A DNA stretch of 64,000 bases from an uncultured Tateyamaria sp. (lineage in GTDB: Bacteria > Pseudomonadota > Alphaproteobacteria > Rhodobacterales > Rhodobacteraceae): NCBI RefSeq assembly GCF_947503045.1, contig NZ_CANNCF010000001.1:1364001-1428000 (forward strand), given 5' to 3'. The translations under genes and the position numbers were made by a program. Shown in pieces: positions 18,901 through 27,500 of this stretch; the stretch's first letter is position 1; each line of letters opens with the position of its first letter. Under the pieces are notes generated by a model. The model was given only the letters and a program-made list of their open reading frames with translations. It ran no database searches and was not told the DNA's origin.

Positions 18901-19380
18901 GCCTACAAGGACGAATACGAGGTTGCCCGCCTGCATCTGGACACCGAAGCCAAGGCGCGCGCGCAGTTCGACGGCGATTTCACGATGAAATTCCACCTCG
19001 CCCCGCCGATGCTGTCCAAGACGGGGCCGGATGGTCGCCCGGTGAAAAAGGAATACGGGCCCGGCATGATGCGCAATTTCCGCCTTTTGGCGCGGATGAA
19101 ACGGCTGCGCGGCACGCTGCTTGACCCGTTTGGACGCACGCCGGAGCGGCGGATGGAACGGGCGCTGATCAAGCAATACGAGGCTGACATGGCCGACGCG
19201 CTGCCCAAGCTGACCGACACCACCCGTGATGCAATTGTCGCCCTGGCGGCTCTGCCGCTGGACATTCGCGGCTTTGGCCCAGTCAAAGAGGCGAATGAGG
19301 CCAAGGCTGCCAAACGTCGCGAGGAACTGCTGGCCATGATCCGCGCAGGCGGAGGACACCACGCCAAGGCCGCCGAGTAA
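15961..19380 (+). CDS. Indolepyruvate ferredoxin oxidoreductase, fused alpha-beta
   Basis: 1139 residues combining the IorA- and IorB-like parts. The N-terminal pyruvate-oxidoreductase-type domain has GLVTGYRGSPLGAVDM. YFCSGCPHNSST lies near residue 433. The thiamine-diphosphate region includes GGEGANWIGEAPF and NDAVAMTGGQGNDGG. A ferredoxin-like cluster, CEGCGDCGVQSNC, is near residue 634. The gamma domain begins at VVITGVGGTGVVTIGAV. It oxidatively decarboxylates aryl (indole) pyruvates to aryl-acetyl-CoA. A PaaG-like gene lies 7 kb downstream. It is transcribed divergently from lysR. Confidence 0.93.
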   Translation: MSTQKISLNDRYDLDKSPVLLNGTQALVRLMMMQKARDKAAGLNTAGLVTGYRGSPLGAVDMHMTRALKPLAAHDITFQPGLNEDLAATALWGSQQAELRGEGKYDGVFGLWYGKGPGVDRSGDVFKHANMAGSSPSGGVIVAMGDDHTGESSTVLHQSEWALVDAYMPVVSPAGVQEIMDYGLYAWALSRFSGTWVGLKTMKDTVEATSVVDGDPHRLSFVHPEFDMPDGGLNIRLVDDPTAMEARVIDKKRFAAEAFSRANNMDKRVWGKTGAKIGFVAAGKNWLDLVHALSLLNIDENEAERLGITTYKVGQTFPLDMQGFHDWAEGLDLIVVVEEKRKLIEVQIKEAIFDDRQGRRVYGWYKGGAGGLHREELFPTRGALDPIWIAEKLGEILIEEGRETDGISAGMAMLDEARRSDNAEDIAARLPYFCSGCPHNSSTKVPDGSRAYAGIGCHYMVQWMERETIGYTHMGGEGANWIGEAPFSNRAHVFQNLGDGTYNHSGVQAIRAALAAGTTMTYKILYNDAVAMTGGQGNDGGLDAYRIVDEVRAMGCEHVAVVYDEKEDVDVSRFPSGVPVHERAELQIVQERFAKTEGVSVIVYVQTCAAEKRRRRKRGTFPDIDKRVFINTDVCEGCGDCGVQSNCVSIVPAETELGRKRAIDQSSCNKDFSCLKGFCPSFVTLEGAQVKKQATTTLDLPDLPMPDLPTINGTWNVVITGVGGTGVVTIGAVMAQAAHIDGKGAGMMEMAGLAQKGGAVHIHCRLANDPRDISAIRVATGEADALIGGDLVVSAAAKTLGLTASGRTGAVVNSHEIITGDFTRNTEFALPSDRLALSLEARMQGRVDMFDASDLARATMGDSIYSNMMIFGAAWQRGLVPLSLDAIQQAIDLNGTAVERNKRAFDIGRWAVLHSEEAARVAEPKVVQMPKTLEDKIAYRADHLVKYQGKRLAKRYRKLVDGISDMALKEAVAKGYHKLLAYKDEYEVARLHLDTEAKARAQFDGDFTMKFHLAPPMLSKTGPDGRPVKKEYGPGMMRNFRLLARMKRLRGTLLDPFGRTPERRMERALIKQYEADMADALPKLTDTTRDAIVALAALPLDIRGFGPVKEANEAKAAKRREELLAMIRAGGGHHAKAAE

Positions 19381-19473
19381 GAGCAGCGTCATATCCCTGT
19401 CAAAGAGGCTAGGCAGGGTGGGCGCGGCCCTTTACATAAGGCACACGCGTTGATCGAATAGTCAGAGACGTCC

Positions 19474-20355
19474 ATGCCCAATCGCAAACGGCACATTGCG
19501 CGCGACATCAGCTATTCCCACTCTGCACAAACAAAGGGCGGGCGGGCGCTGATTCGTATTCTTGAGAACACGACGGGCCGCTTGCGACTGATCAAACGGG
19601 CCGAAGGCTATGAGGACGAAGTCGCCGCGGGCGGTGATTTCTGGGCCGTGATGGTCAACCGCTATGGTCTGACGCTGGATGTGATCGGCGGCGCGCTGAG
19701 CAACATCCCCAAGGACAAGCCCCTGATTTTGATCGCAAATCACCCTTACGGTATTCTGGATGGTCTGATCATGGGGCATATCCTGTCCATGGTGCGCGGT
19801 GATTTTCGCATTCTGGCCAACTCGGTGTTCAAAAAGGCCGAAGAGCTGAACCGCGTGCTGTTGCCCATCAGTTTCGATCAGACCCGCGAGGCGATGGCGA
19901 TGAATGTGGCGACCCGCAAGGCCTCGCTGGACTATCTGGCCACTGGCGGGGCCATTGGCATCTTTCCCGGCGGCACGGTCAGCACCGGGGCTAAGCCGTT
20001 TTCGCGCCCCATGGATCCCGGCTGGCGCAGTTTTACCGCGCGGATGGTGGCCAAATCAGAGGCGACCGTCATTCCACTCTATTTCGACGGGCACACCAGC
20101 CGCCTGTTCCAGATCGCAAGCCATCTGCACAGCACGTTGCGTTTGGGTCTGCTGATCAAGGAGTTCAAGAAACGGGTCGATACCCCTGTGCGCGTGGTGG
20201 TGGGAGAGCCCATCGGGCGCGATGTGCTTGATCCGATGGCGCGGGATTCCAAACAGATGATGGCCTTTTTGCGCAATGCCACTTATGAGCTGAACCCGAA
20301 CCCGGTGAAGGTCTTTGATCTGGGCTATGAGTTTGAAACGCGGCACCGGACCTGA
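19474..20355 (+). CDS. Lysophospholipid acyltransferase family protein (PlsC-like)
   Basis: 293 residues. The acyltransferase HX5D motif is ANHPYGILDGL near residue 88, followed by GAIGIFPGGTVST (the FPxG substrate motif) and VIPLYFDGHTS. No strong signal peptide is present; the enzyme is probably peripheral to the inner membrane. It would transfer an acyl group to a lysophospholipid or ornithine-lipid precursor; the acceptor cannot be told. It lies 93 bases after the oxidoreductase and 18 before murI, likely at the start of a murI-argC-ccmE run. Confidence 0.88.
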   Translation: MPNRKRHIARDISYSHSAQTKGGRALIRILENTTGRLRLIKRAEGYEDEVAAGGDFWAVMVNRYGLTLDVIGGALSNIPKDKPLILIANHPYGILDGLIMGHILSMVRGDFRILANSVFKKAEELNRVLLPISFDQTREAMAMNVATRKASLDYLATGGAIGIFPGGTVSTGAKPFSRPMDPGWRSFTARMVAKSEATVIPLYFDGHTSRLFQIASHLHSTLRLGLLIKEFKKRVDTPVRVVVGEPIGRDVLDPMARDSKQMMAFLRNATYELNPNPVKVFDLGYEFETRHRT

Positions 20356-20373
20356 GGCCGCAAGGGGCGCAAG

Positions 20374-21183
20374 ATGGCAGTTGGCATATTCGATTCCGGC
20401 CTGGGTGGTCTGACAGTGATGGACGCCGTGCAAAAGCGTCTGCCTGAGGTCGAGTTTGTCTATCTCGCCGACAGCGCCAATGCGCCTTATGGCGTGCGTA
20501 CAGCGAACAACATCTATGATCTGACCTGTGCGGCGGTGCAGCGGTTATTTGATGCGGGCTGCGATCTGGTGATCCTGGCCTGCAACACCGCCTCGGCCGC
20601 GGCGCTGCGCCGGATGCAGGAAAGCTGGGTGCCCGAGGACAAGCGGGTGCTGGGTGTGTTTGTGCCGATGATCGAGGCGCTGACCGAACGGCAATGGGGC
20701 GACAACTCGCCACCCCGTGAAGTTGCGGTGCAGCATGTGGCCCTGTTTGCGACGCCGGCCACGGTGGCAAGCCGTGCCTTTCAGCGCGAACTGGCCTTTC
20801 GCGCCATCGGCGTGGATGTCGAGGCACAAGCCTGCGGCGGGGTGGTGGATGCCATCGAGGACGGCGACATGATCCTGGCCGAGGCCTTGGTGCGCAGCCA
20901 TGTGGATGCGCTGAAACGCAAGATGCCCCATCCGCAGGCGGCGATCCTCGGCTGCACCCATTACCCGCTGATGCAGGAAACGTTCCAATCCGCGCTTGGC
21001 GAAGATGTGTCCGTCTACAGTCAGGCGGACCTCGTCGGTGAAAGCCTTGCCGACTATCTCGAACGGCACCCGGACAAGATGGGCACAGGCACCTCCGCAT
21101 ACCTCACTTCGGGCGATGCGGTGCTTGTCAGTCAGCGAGCGACCCAGTTCTTGCGACGACAGATCACGTTTGAACCTGCTTGA
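20374..21183 (+). CDS. murI: Glutamate racemase
   Basis: 269 residues. It begins [17 protein letters not shown] and holds the two catalytic cysteines in [12 protein letters not shown] (about C69) and [11 protein letters not shown] (about C193), with DSANAPYG between. It makes D-glutamate for peptidoglycan. With alr at the window's other end, both D-amino-acid racemases for the stem peptide are represented. The gap to argC is 26 bases. Confidence 0.95.
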   Translation: MAVGIFDSGLGGLTVMDAVQKRLPEVEFVYLADSANAPYGVRTANNIYDLTCAAVQRLFDAGCDLVILACNTASAAALRRMQESWVPEDKRVLGVFVPMIEALTERQWGDNSPPREVAVQHVALFATPATVASRAFQRELAFRAIGVDVEAQACGGVVDAIEDGDMILAEALVRSHVDALKRKMPHPQAAILGCTHYPLMQETFQSALGEDVSVYSQADLVGESLADYLERHPDKMGTGTSAYLTSGDAVLVSQRATQFLRRQITFEPA

Positions 21184-21209
21184 TCTGAACTCCTATTCGA
21201 AAGACGAAC

Positions 21210-22238
21210 ATGACCTATTCCATCGCAATTCTGGGCGCCTCCGGCTATACGGGCGCCGAACTCATCCGGCTGATCTCTGTCCATTCTTCTATCAACATCA
21301 AGGCTTTGGGCGCGTTTTCCAAAGCGGGCCAGACGGTCGCCGAGGTCTATCCGCATCTGCGTCACCTCGATCTGCCGCCCATGGTGCCTTTTGGCGAGAT
21401 TGACTGGAGCGGCATTGATCTGTGTTTTTGCGCGCTGCCGCACAAGACCAGCCAGGAGGTGATCCGCGAGCTGCCGCGTGATTTGAAGATCGTTGATCTG
21501 AGCGCGGATTTCCGGCTGCGTGATCCGGAGGAATACAAGAAATGGTACGGCAATCCCCATGCCGCAATCGAGATGCAGGGCGAGGCCGTCTATGGGCTGA
21601 CCGAGTTCTACCGGGACGAGATTGCGGATGCGCGGCTGGTTGCGGGCACAGGCTGCAACGCCGCAACAGGGCAGTTTGCCTTGCGCCCGCTGATTGCTGC
21701 CGGGGTGATTGATCTCGACGAGATTATCCTCGACCTCAAGGCGGCTGTTTCGGGCGCGGGCCGGGCGCTGAAAGAAAACCTGCTGCATGCGGAGCTTTCC
21801 GAGGGTTATCACGCTTATGCCCTTGGTAGCACACACCGGCATCAGGGTGAGTTTGATCAGGAGTTTTCGCGCGTTGCCGGGCGAGATGTGCGCATCCAGT
21901 TTCAGCCGCACCTGATCCCCGCCAATCGGGGGATTTTGGGCACGGCCTATGTGAAGGGCGACGCGCAGACGATCCATGACACGCTGGCCGCCGCCTATGC
22001 GGACGAGGTATTTATCAAGGTGCTGCCCCTTGGCGAGGCGCCAAGCACACGGCACATTCGCGGGTCCAACTTTTGTCACATCGGAGTGGCCGCAGATCGC
22101 CTGCCCGGGCGCGCCATCGTGGTGGCGGCCCTTGATAACCTCACCAAAGGGTCATCGGGGCAGGCGTTGCAAAACGCCAACCTGATGCTAGGTATACCTG
22201 AGACCGAGGGGCTGATGATGGCCCCGCTTTTCCCGTGA
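21210..22238 (+). CDS. argC: N-acetyl-gamma-glutamyl-phosphate reductase
   Basis: 342 residues. The Rossmann start is [19 protein letters not shown]. The catalytic Cys is in [15 protein letters not shown] (about C148), and [15 protein letters not shown] and [15 protein letters not shown] are family signatures. It reduces N-acetylglutamyl phosphate to the semialdehyde in arginine synthesis. ccmE starts 4 bases after its stop, so argC and ccmE are probably co-transcribed. Confidence 0.96.
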   Translation: MTYSIAILGASGYTGAELIRLISVHSSINIKALGAFSKAGQTVAEVYPHLRHLDLPPMVPFGEIDWSGIDLCFCALPHKTSQEVIRELPRDLKIVDLSADFRLRDPEEYKKWYGNPHAAIEMQGEAVYGLTEFYRDEIADARLVAGTGCNAATGQFALRPLIAAGVIDLDEIILDLKAAVSGAGRALKENLLHAELSEGYHAYALGSTHRHQGEFDQEFSRVAGRDVRIQFQPHLIPANRGILGTAYVKGDAQTIHDTLAAAYADEVFIKVLPLGEAPSTRHIRGSNFCHIGVAADRLPGRAIVVAALDNLTKGSSGQALQNANLMLGIPETEGLMMAPLFP

Positions 22239-22242
22239 GCCC

Positions 22243-22686
22243 ATGAAGAGCCTCAAGAAACAGCGCCGTATTCAGATCATTGCCCTGGCGGCCGTCGCGC
22301 TGACGGTGTCCACGGCCTTGATCGGTTACGCGATGCGCGACGGGATCAATTTCTTTCGGGCACCCAGCCAGATTGTCGCTGAACCCCCCGCACCTTCGGA
22401 GGTGTTTCGCATCGGCGGGCTGGTGGCTGAGGGCAGTCTGATCCGCGGTCAGGGCGAATCGATCCGCTTTGAAGTGACGGACGGTGGGGCGTCGGTACCC
22501 GTTGTCTTTACCGGCGTGCTGCCTGACCTGTTTGAAGAGAACCAGGGCATGGTTGGGACCGGTCGTTACATCAACGGCGTCTTTGAAGCCTCTGAAATTC
22601 TTGCCAAACATGACGAGACCTATATGCCATCCGAAGTGGTCGACGCGCTGAAAGAACAAGGCGTCTATCAGGACCCCAACGGCTAG
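22243..22686 (+). CDS. ccmE: Cytochrome c maturation protein CcmE
   Basis: 147 residues. It has a short cytoplasmic tail (KKQRRIQ), one membrane segment, then a periplasmic beta-barrel. The heme-binding histidine is H123 in LAKHDETYMP, followed by the flexible tail. CcmE carries heme covalently to CcmF/CcmH for attachment to apocytochromes. ccmF and ccmH follow 1.5 kb downstream, after the two lysis genes. A tiny GGGC-tcaag-GCCC hairpin follows its stop. Confidence 0.95.
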   Translation: MKSLKKQRRIQIIALAAVALTVSTALIGYAMRDGINFFRAPSQIVAEPPAPSEVFRIGGLVAEGSLIRGQGESIRFEVTDGGASVPVVFTGVLPDLFEENQGMVGTGRYINGVFEASEILAKHDETYMPSEVVDALKEQGVYQDPNG

Positions 22687-22767
22687 CGCGCGCAGGGCTC
22701 AAGGCCCGTTAACCATCTAAATGCAGTGTTTCCCTCGAACCGGACCAAGTGCCGAAGGGAAGCCGCC

Positions 22768-23379
22768 ATGCAAAGCGTCAGAGAGATTGCCAAGGAAATT
22801 GTCGACCGTGAGGGCGGCTATGTGAACGACCCCGATGATCCAGGCGGGGCGACGAATTTCGGGGTGACCATCCATACGATGCGCCGTCTTGGCCTTGATC
22901 TGGATCGCGATGGCGATGTGGATGCGGGCGATGTGCGCCGCCTGACCCGCAGGCAAGCCACCGATATTTTCGTCACCCACTATTTCGAGCGGCCCCTGAT
23001 CGCCGAACTGCCCGAGGCGCTGCATGCCACGGTCTTTGACATGTATGTCAACGCAGGCGGCAATGCGATCAAGATCCTGCAGCGCTTGCTGACCGAGATG
23101 GGGCACCCTTGCGTGGTCGACGGGGCGCTTGGCCCCAATACCATCGGGGCGGCCCGTGCGGCCTATGTCTCTGCCCCTCAGCATCTGGTTGATGCCTACG
23201 GGATTGCGCGGCGCAACTATTACTTCCGCATCGCGGACCGCCGTCCGGCCAGCCGTAAATATGCCCGCACCCGCGCAGGCACCAAGGGCGGCTGGATCAA
23301 ACGGGCCGAAGAATTCATCACGCCGCGCTTTCATTTGAGCCCGGCACAGTTTCAGGAGAGGGTTGCGGCATGGGGTTGA
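22768..23379 (+). CDS. GH108-type N-acetylmuramidase (endolysin)
   Basis: 203 residues from the ATG at 22768, which has GAAGGGA upstream; an earlier in-frame ATG lacks a good site. REGGYVNDPDDPGGATNFGV contains the catalytic Glu (E15) in the EGG motif of the glycosyl hydrolase 108 / ZliS family, and a C-terminal peptidoglycan-binding region follows. No signal peptide is present, so it needs the adjacent holin for access to the wall. Its last 10 bases overlap the holin gene. In Rhodobacter capsulatus an endolysin/holin pair releases gene transfer agents; that role is inferred here. Confidence 0.88.
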   Translation: MQSVREIAKEIVDREGGYVNDPDDPGGATNFGVTIHTMRRLGLDLDRDGDVDAGDVRRLTRRQATDIFVTHYFERPLIAELPEALHATVFDMYVNAGGNAIKILQRLLTEMGHPCVVDGALGPNTIGAARAAYVSAPQHLVDAYGIARRNYYFRIADRRPASRKYARTRAGTKGGWIKRAEEFITPRFHLSPAQFQERVAAWG

Positions 23380-23942
23380 TGGAGCGGATGTTCGGGCTGT
23401 TGTTTGGCAATGGCGGCAATGTGGTGAAGGACACCGTCGAGGTGTTTCGCGAGAATGCCGAGGCCGGATCGCAGCGCAGCCACGCCGTGCAGATGCAGGC
23501 GATGAAGGAATATGGGCAGGAGTTTCTGGTGCCTCGCAAGGGGATGTTTGATCAGTTTATGGACGGCGTGAACCGCCTGCCGCGCCCCGCACTTGCCCTT
23601 GGTACATTGGGGCTGTTTGTCTCGGCGATGATCGAACCTCTTTGGTTTGCGGAGCGCATGCAGGGCATCGCGCTGGTGCCTGAACCCCTGTGGTGGCTGC
23701 TTGGTGTGATCGTGTCGTTTTATTTTGGCGCGCGCCATCAGGTGAAGGCCCAGCAATTCCAGCGCGAGATCGTGGGCACCATGGCCCATGTCCCGCAGGT
23801 GATGGAAAACGTCGCGGCCTTGCGCAAGCTGCGGGCCGACAGTGTGGGTGTGGCCGGAACGGGGCAAGACGTGCGTCTGGCCGCCGCGGCCCTGTCACCC
23901 GAGGCGAACCCGGCCCTTGATGAATGGCGTCGTTCGGCCTGA
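23370..23942 (+). CDS. Holin of the 3TM family
   Basis: 190 residues. An amphipathic N-terminus is followed by two or three membrane segments (around ALGTLGLFVSAMIEPLWF and EPLWWLLGVIVSFYFG) and a polar C-terminus, as in the Rhodobacterales holin family. It overlaps the muramidase gene by 10 bases. It would permeabilise the inner membrane to release the endolysin. It lies between ccmE and ccmF. No capsid genes are in the window, so this is a stand-alone lysis cassette rather than a prophage. Confidence 0.85.
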   Translation: MGLMERMFGLLFGNGGNVVKDTVEVFRENAEAGSQRSHAVQMQAMKEYGQEFLVPRKGMFDQFMDGVNRLPRPALALGTLGLFVSAMIEPLWFAERMQGIALVPEPLWWLLGVIVSFYFGARHQVKAQQFQREIVGTMAHVPQVMENVAALRKLRADSVGVAGTGQDVRLAAAALSPEANPALDEWRRSA

Positions 23943-24029
23943 TTGGCCGGGCGGAAAAAGACGCGGTTTCCGTATCGGGGGCTCTGCCCCCATCGCCGTC
24001 CGCGTTCGGGCTCCGCCGTTCACCTGCTC

Positions 24030-24050
24030 AAACGCTCCGCCGGAGCGTTT
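24030..24050. repeat. Perfect palindrome in the holin-ccmF gap
   Basis: AAACGCTCCG-c-CGGAGCGTTT, ten-base arms around one base. It sits in a 230-base gap that also holds a GGGGG-ctctg-CCCCC hairpin and intergenic repeat copy C. It could act as a terminator for the lysis cassette or be part of a repeat. Confidence 0.5.
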
Positions 24051-24066
24051 GTTGCCGCAGGCTCAT

Positions 24067-24094
24067 CCCCCCGGGATTTTTGAAAACAGAGAAG
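24067..24094 (+). repeat. Intergenic repeat element, copy C
   Basis: CCCCCCGGGATTTTTG followed by AAAACAGAGAAG, the same sequence as copies A, B, D and E. It is oriented with the flanking holin and ccmF genes, about 80 bases before the ccmF start. Confidence 0.6.
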
Positions 24095-24172
24095 GGTTTG
24101 GTGGCGAAGCTGTGATCAGCCTCTCGCCTTTGTCGCATTGGCGCGCCGACAGGAGTGGCCTATAACAGGTCC

Positions 24173-26134
24173 ATGATTACAGAGCTTGGTCACTTCGCCC
24201 TCATTCTTGCCTTTCTGGTTGCCATTTTGCAGGCGCTTGTGCCGATGTATGGTGCGTGGCGGCGCGACAGTCGGCTAATGGCGATGGCGGAGCCTGCGGC
24301 GTCTGCACAATTCCTGCTGATCGCCTTTTCCTTTGCAGCGCTGATGTATGCCTTCATCGTGTCCGATTTCTCGCTGCGTCTTGTGGTGCTCAACAGCCAT
24401 TCGGCCAAGCCCATGCTCTACAAGATTTCCGGCACGTGGGGGAACCACGAGGGCTCCATGCTGCTTTGGGTGCTGATCGTGGCGCTGTTCGGGGCGACCG
24501 CGGCGTGGTTCGGGAACAATCTGCCACCCTCCTTGCGGGCCCGCGTGTTGGCGGTGCAGGGGGCCATCGGCGTCGCGTTTCTGGCTTTTATACTCTTTAC
24601 CTCGAACCCGTTTGTGCGTCTGGCGGTGCCGCCCTTTGACGGGCAAGACCTGAACCCGCTGCTGCAAGATCCCGGCTTGGCCTTTCATCCGCCGTTTCTG
24701 TATCTGGGCTATGTCGGTCTGAGCATGGCGTTTTCCTTTGCCGTGGCCGCGCTGATCGAGGGGCGTGTCGATGCGGCCTGGGGCCGCTGGGTGCGGCCCT
24801 GGACGCTGGCGGCATGGGTGTTTTTGACCATCGGCATCGCGCTGGGATCGTGGTGGGCCTATTACGAGCTTGGCTGGGGTGGGTTCTGGTTTTGGGACCC
24901 GGTCGAAAACGCATCCTTCATGCCCTGGCTTTTGGCGGCAGCGCTCGTTCATTCCGCAATCGTCGTGGAAAAGCGCGAGAGCCTGAAGGCATGGACCATA
25001 TTGCTCGCCATCCTTGCTTTTGGCTTTTCGCTGATCGGGACGTTCATTGTTCGCTCGGGGCTGCTGACCTCTGTGCATGCCTTTGCCAATGATCCGGAAC
25101 GGGGCGTGTTCATCCTGATGATCATGGGCTTTTTCATGGGCGGGGCGCTGATCTTGTTTGCGCTGCGCGCGGGCACGATGGAGGCGCGCGGTGTCTTTGG
25201 CATGGTCAGTCGTGAAAGCGCGCTGGTGGCCAACAATGTGCTGCTGGCCGTGTCCTGTTTCGTGGTGTTCGTGGGGACGATGTGGCCGCTCGTGGCCGAG
25301 ATGTTCTTTGACCGCAAGCTGAGTGTTGGCCCACCGTTTTTCAACATGGCCTTTACGCCCTTTATGGTCATTCTTGGCCTGATCCTGCCGGTCGGGGCGA
25401 TGATCCCGTGGAAGCGGGGGCAGATTGCGCGGGCCCTGCGTCCCTTGCGCTATGTGTTTGTGCTGGCTCTGGCCTTTGCTGGATTGGCCTGGGTCATGCA
25501 GACCGGGCGCAGCCTGATCGGGCCGATGGGCGCATTCCTTGGCGCTTGGCTGGTCATGGGCGCGATGGTCGATCTGGCCAACCGCACCGGGCAGCGGTTC
25601 AACGCGGCGCGCCTGTTCCGCCTGCCACGCTCGGACTGGGGCAAGGCGGTGGCACATGGTGGTCTTGGCATCACCATGCTGGGCGTTGCGGGCCTGACCT
25701 CGTGGCAGTCCGAAGACATCCGGGTGGCCCAGATCGGCGCACCGTTTGAGGTGGGTGGATATACCCTGACACTCGACAAGGTCGAAGACGGGCAAGGCCC
25801 CAATTTCCTCTATACCAAGGGCTATCTGACGCTGGCGCGGGACGGGCGCGAAATCGCGCAACTGCGCCCGGAAAAGCGGGTCTATCCGGTGGCGCAGATG
25901 CCCACGACCGAGGCGGCCATCGACTATAACCTTGCGCGCGACGTCTATGTGGTGATCGGTGATGCGCAGAACAACGGCGGCTGGGCGGTGCGCACCTATA
26001 TCAAGCCGCTGACCAACTGGATCTGGATCGGTTGCGCGATGATGGCACTGGGTGGGTTCCTGTCGCTGAGTGACCGGCGGTTCCGCGTCGCGGTGCCTGC
26101 GCGCAAGACACCCAAACCGGTGCCTGCGGAATGA
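24173..26134 (+). CDS. ccmF: Heme lyase CcmF
   Basis: 653 residues from the ATG at 24173, preceded by AGGAG. Many membrane segments are present. The tryptophan-rich WWD motif (WGGFWFWDPVENASF) is near residues 240-255, and GTWGNHEGSMLLWVL precedes it. Periplasmic histidines for heme are expected in the flanking loops. CcmF joins heme from CcmE to apocytochrome c. The stop overlaps the ccmH start by four bases (ATGA). Confidence 0.97.
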   Translation: MITELGHFALILAFLVAILQALVPMYGAWRRDSRLMAMAEPAASAQFLLIAFSFAALMYAFIVSDFSLRLVVLNSHSAKPMLYKISGTWGNHEGSMLLWVLIVALFGATAAWFGNNLPPSLRARVLAVQGAIGVAFLAFILFTSNPFVRLAVPPFDGQDLNPLLQDPGLAFHPPFLYLGYVGLSMAFSFAVAALIEGRVDAAWGRWVRPWTLAAWVFLTIGIALGSWWAYYELGWGGFWFWDPVENASFMPWLLAAALVHSAIVVEKRESLKAWTILLAILAFGFSLIGTFIVRSGLLTSVHAFANDPERGVFILMIMGFFMGGALILFALRAGTMEARGVFGMVSRESALVANNVLLAVSCFVVFVGTMWPLVAEMFFDRKLSVGPPFFNMAFTPFMVILGLILPVGAMIPWKRGQIARALRPLRYVFVLALAFAGLAWVMQTGRSLIGPMGAFLGAWLVMGAMVDLANRTGQRFNAARLFRLPRSDWGKAVAHGGLGITMLGVAGLTSWQSEDIRVAQIGAPFEVGGYTLTLDKVEDGQGPNFLYTKGYLTLARDGREIAQLRPEKRVYPVAQMPTTEAAIDYNLARDVYVVIGDAQNNGGWAVRTYIKPLTNWIWIGCAMMALGGFLSLSDRRFRVAVPARKTPKPVPAE

Positions 26135-26586
26135 AACGGCTGGCCCTTGCGCTGTGGTTTGTGCTGGCAAGCGCCGCGTTGGCCCTTGATCCGTCCGAAA
26201 TGCTGGACGATCCGGCCCTTGAGGCGCGCGCGCGGGGCCTTGATCATGCGTTGCGCTGCGTTGTGTGCCAGTCGGAATCCGTGGCATCCAGCAACGCGCA
26301 ATGGGCCATCGACACCCGCCGGGTGATCCGCGAACAGGTGGACGCCGGGCAAACGGATGACGCCATCATCGACTTCTTTGTGGAACGCTACGGCGAGTTT
26401 GTGCTGATGACGCCGCGCTCGTCGGGGTCGAACTGGCTGCTTTGGGGAGCGGGGCCGCTGATGTTCCTGCTGGCCGCTGGCATCGGCTTTGGCTATTTGC
26501 GGGGCCGCTCGGCGGCACCGGCCACCCCCGAAACTGCCCTCAGCGAAGACGAAGCCAAGCGGTTGCGTGAAATTCTCGAAGAGTAA
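26131..26586 (+). CDS. ccmH: Cytochrome c maturation protein CcmH
   Basis: 151 residues. A signal peptide is followed by the redox pair in LRCVVCQSESVASS (C43 and C46, the LRCxxC motif), then one membrane anchor (LLWGAGPLMFLLAAGIGFGY) and an acidic cytoplasmic tail. It keeps apocytochrome cysteines reduced for heme attachment. It corresponds to the short CcmH/CycL; the TPR part (CcmI) is not fused. Confidence 0.95.
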   Translation: MKRLALALWFVLASAALALDPSEMLDDPALEARARGLDHALRCVVCQSESVASSNAQWAIDTRRVIREQVDAGQTDDAIIDFFVERYGEFVLMTPRSSGSNWLLWGAGPLMFLLAAGIGFGYLRGRSAAPATPETALSEDEAKRLREILEE

Positions 26587-26656
26587 CGGCGCGTCGGGGC
26601 TTTTCTAAACCAATCGGTTTGATATGCATGGCGGGAACCCAAGGGGAGATCCGGGC

Positions 26657-27433
26657 ATGAAATACGAAACCCTGACATATGAGGCCAAGGACGGCATGGC
26701 GCTGATCACGCTGAACCGTCCGGATGTGATGAACGCGCTGACCACGCAGATGCGCGCCGAAATTCAGGTCGCGGTCACTCATGCGGGCAAAACGGCACGT
26801 GTCGTCGTGCTGACCGGGGCGGGGCGGGCGTTTTGCTCGGGCCAGGACCTTGGGGACCGGGCCAACGCGTCCGATCTGAACCTCGAACGCACCTTGCGTG
26901 ACGAATACACCCCGATGCTGAATGCAATCATCAACTGCCCGGTTCCGACGATTGCCGCCGTGAATGGAGCAGCCGCCGGGGCAGGGGCGAACCTGGCGCT
27001 GGCTTGCGACGTGGTGATCGCCTCGGAAAGCGCCTATTTCCTGCAGGCCTTTACCCGGATCGGGCTGATCCCTGATGCTGGCGGCACCTATGTGCTGCCA
27101 CGCGCCATGGGCATGGCCAAGGCGATGGGGGCAGCCCTGTTTGCCGACAAGATCACCGCCCGTCAGGCCGACGCATGGGGCATGATCTGGGAGGCGGTGG
27201 CGGATGATGGCTTTGACGCGCATTGGCGCGGTCGGGCGACGCATCTGGCCAAGGGGCCGACCAAGGCATTTGGTGCGGTCAAACAAGTGATCCGCGCGAG
27301 CTGGGGCAACGATCTGGACACGCAACTGGCGCTTGAGGCTTCGGTGCAGGGCGATTGCGGTCAAAGCCGGGATTTCCGCGAAGGCGTGCTGGCCTTTGTT
27401 GAAAAGCGCAAACCGGATTTCGAAGGCCGCTGA
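26657..27433 (+). CDS. paaG: Enoyl-CoA hydratase/isomerase, PaaG-like
   Basis: 258 residues from the ATG at 26657, preceded by AAGGGGAG. Crotonase signatures are AFCSGQDLGDRA (oxyanion hole) and NGAAAGAGANLALACD. FTRIGLIPDAGGTYVLPR and EWGMI-like AWGMIWEAV match PaaG, the ring-opening isomerase of phenylacetyl-CoA degradation. No other paa gene is nearby, so the substrate is inferred; a general enoyl-CoA hydratase is the alternative. The indolepyruvate oxidoreductase upstream yields aryl-acetyl-CoA, consistent with such a role. Confidence 0.8.
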   Translation: MKYETLTYEAKDGMALITLNRPDVMNALTTQMRAEIQVAVTHAGKTARVVVLTGAGRAFCSGQDLGDRANASDLNLERTLRDEYTPMLNAIINCPVPTIAAVNGAAAGAGANLALACDVVIASESAYFLQAFTRIGLIPDAGGTYVLPRAMGMAKAMGAALFADKITARQADAWGMIWEAVADDGFDAHWRGRATHLAKGPTKAFGAVKQVIRASWGNDLDTQLALEASVQGDCGQSRDFREGVLAFVEKRKPDFEGR

Positions 27434-27444
27434 GCCAATGATAA

Positions 27445-27472
27445 ACGCAAGCGACCCGGGGGCCGCTTGCGT
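27445..27472 (-). terminator. Hairpin between paaG-like gene and RTX gene
   Basis: ACGCAAGCG ... CGCTTGCGT with nine-base arms and a G/C-rich loop. On the minus strand the hairpin is followed by TTTATC, which suits the RTX gene ending at 27501. Confidence 0.55.
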
Positions 27473-27500
27473 CTGAATGTCATGGCTGTGGTCTGATCCC

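Noticed and set aside
22768-23942. Prophage remnant
   Set aside because: Only the lysis pair is present, both frames are intact and there are no integrase, capsid or attachment-site features; the genes sit in an ordered core cluster.
24275-26287. 670-codon open frame antisense to ccmF and ccmH
   Set aside because: Shadow of two clear membrane and redox genes; composition is Arg/His/Gln-rich.
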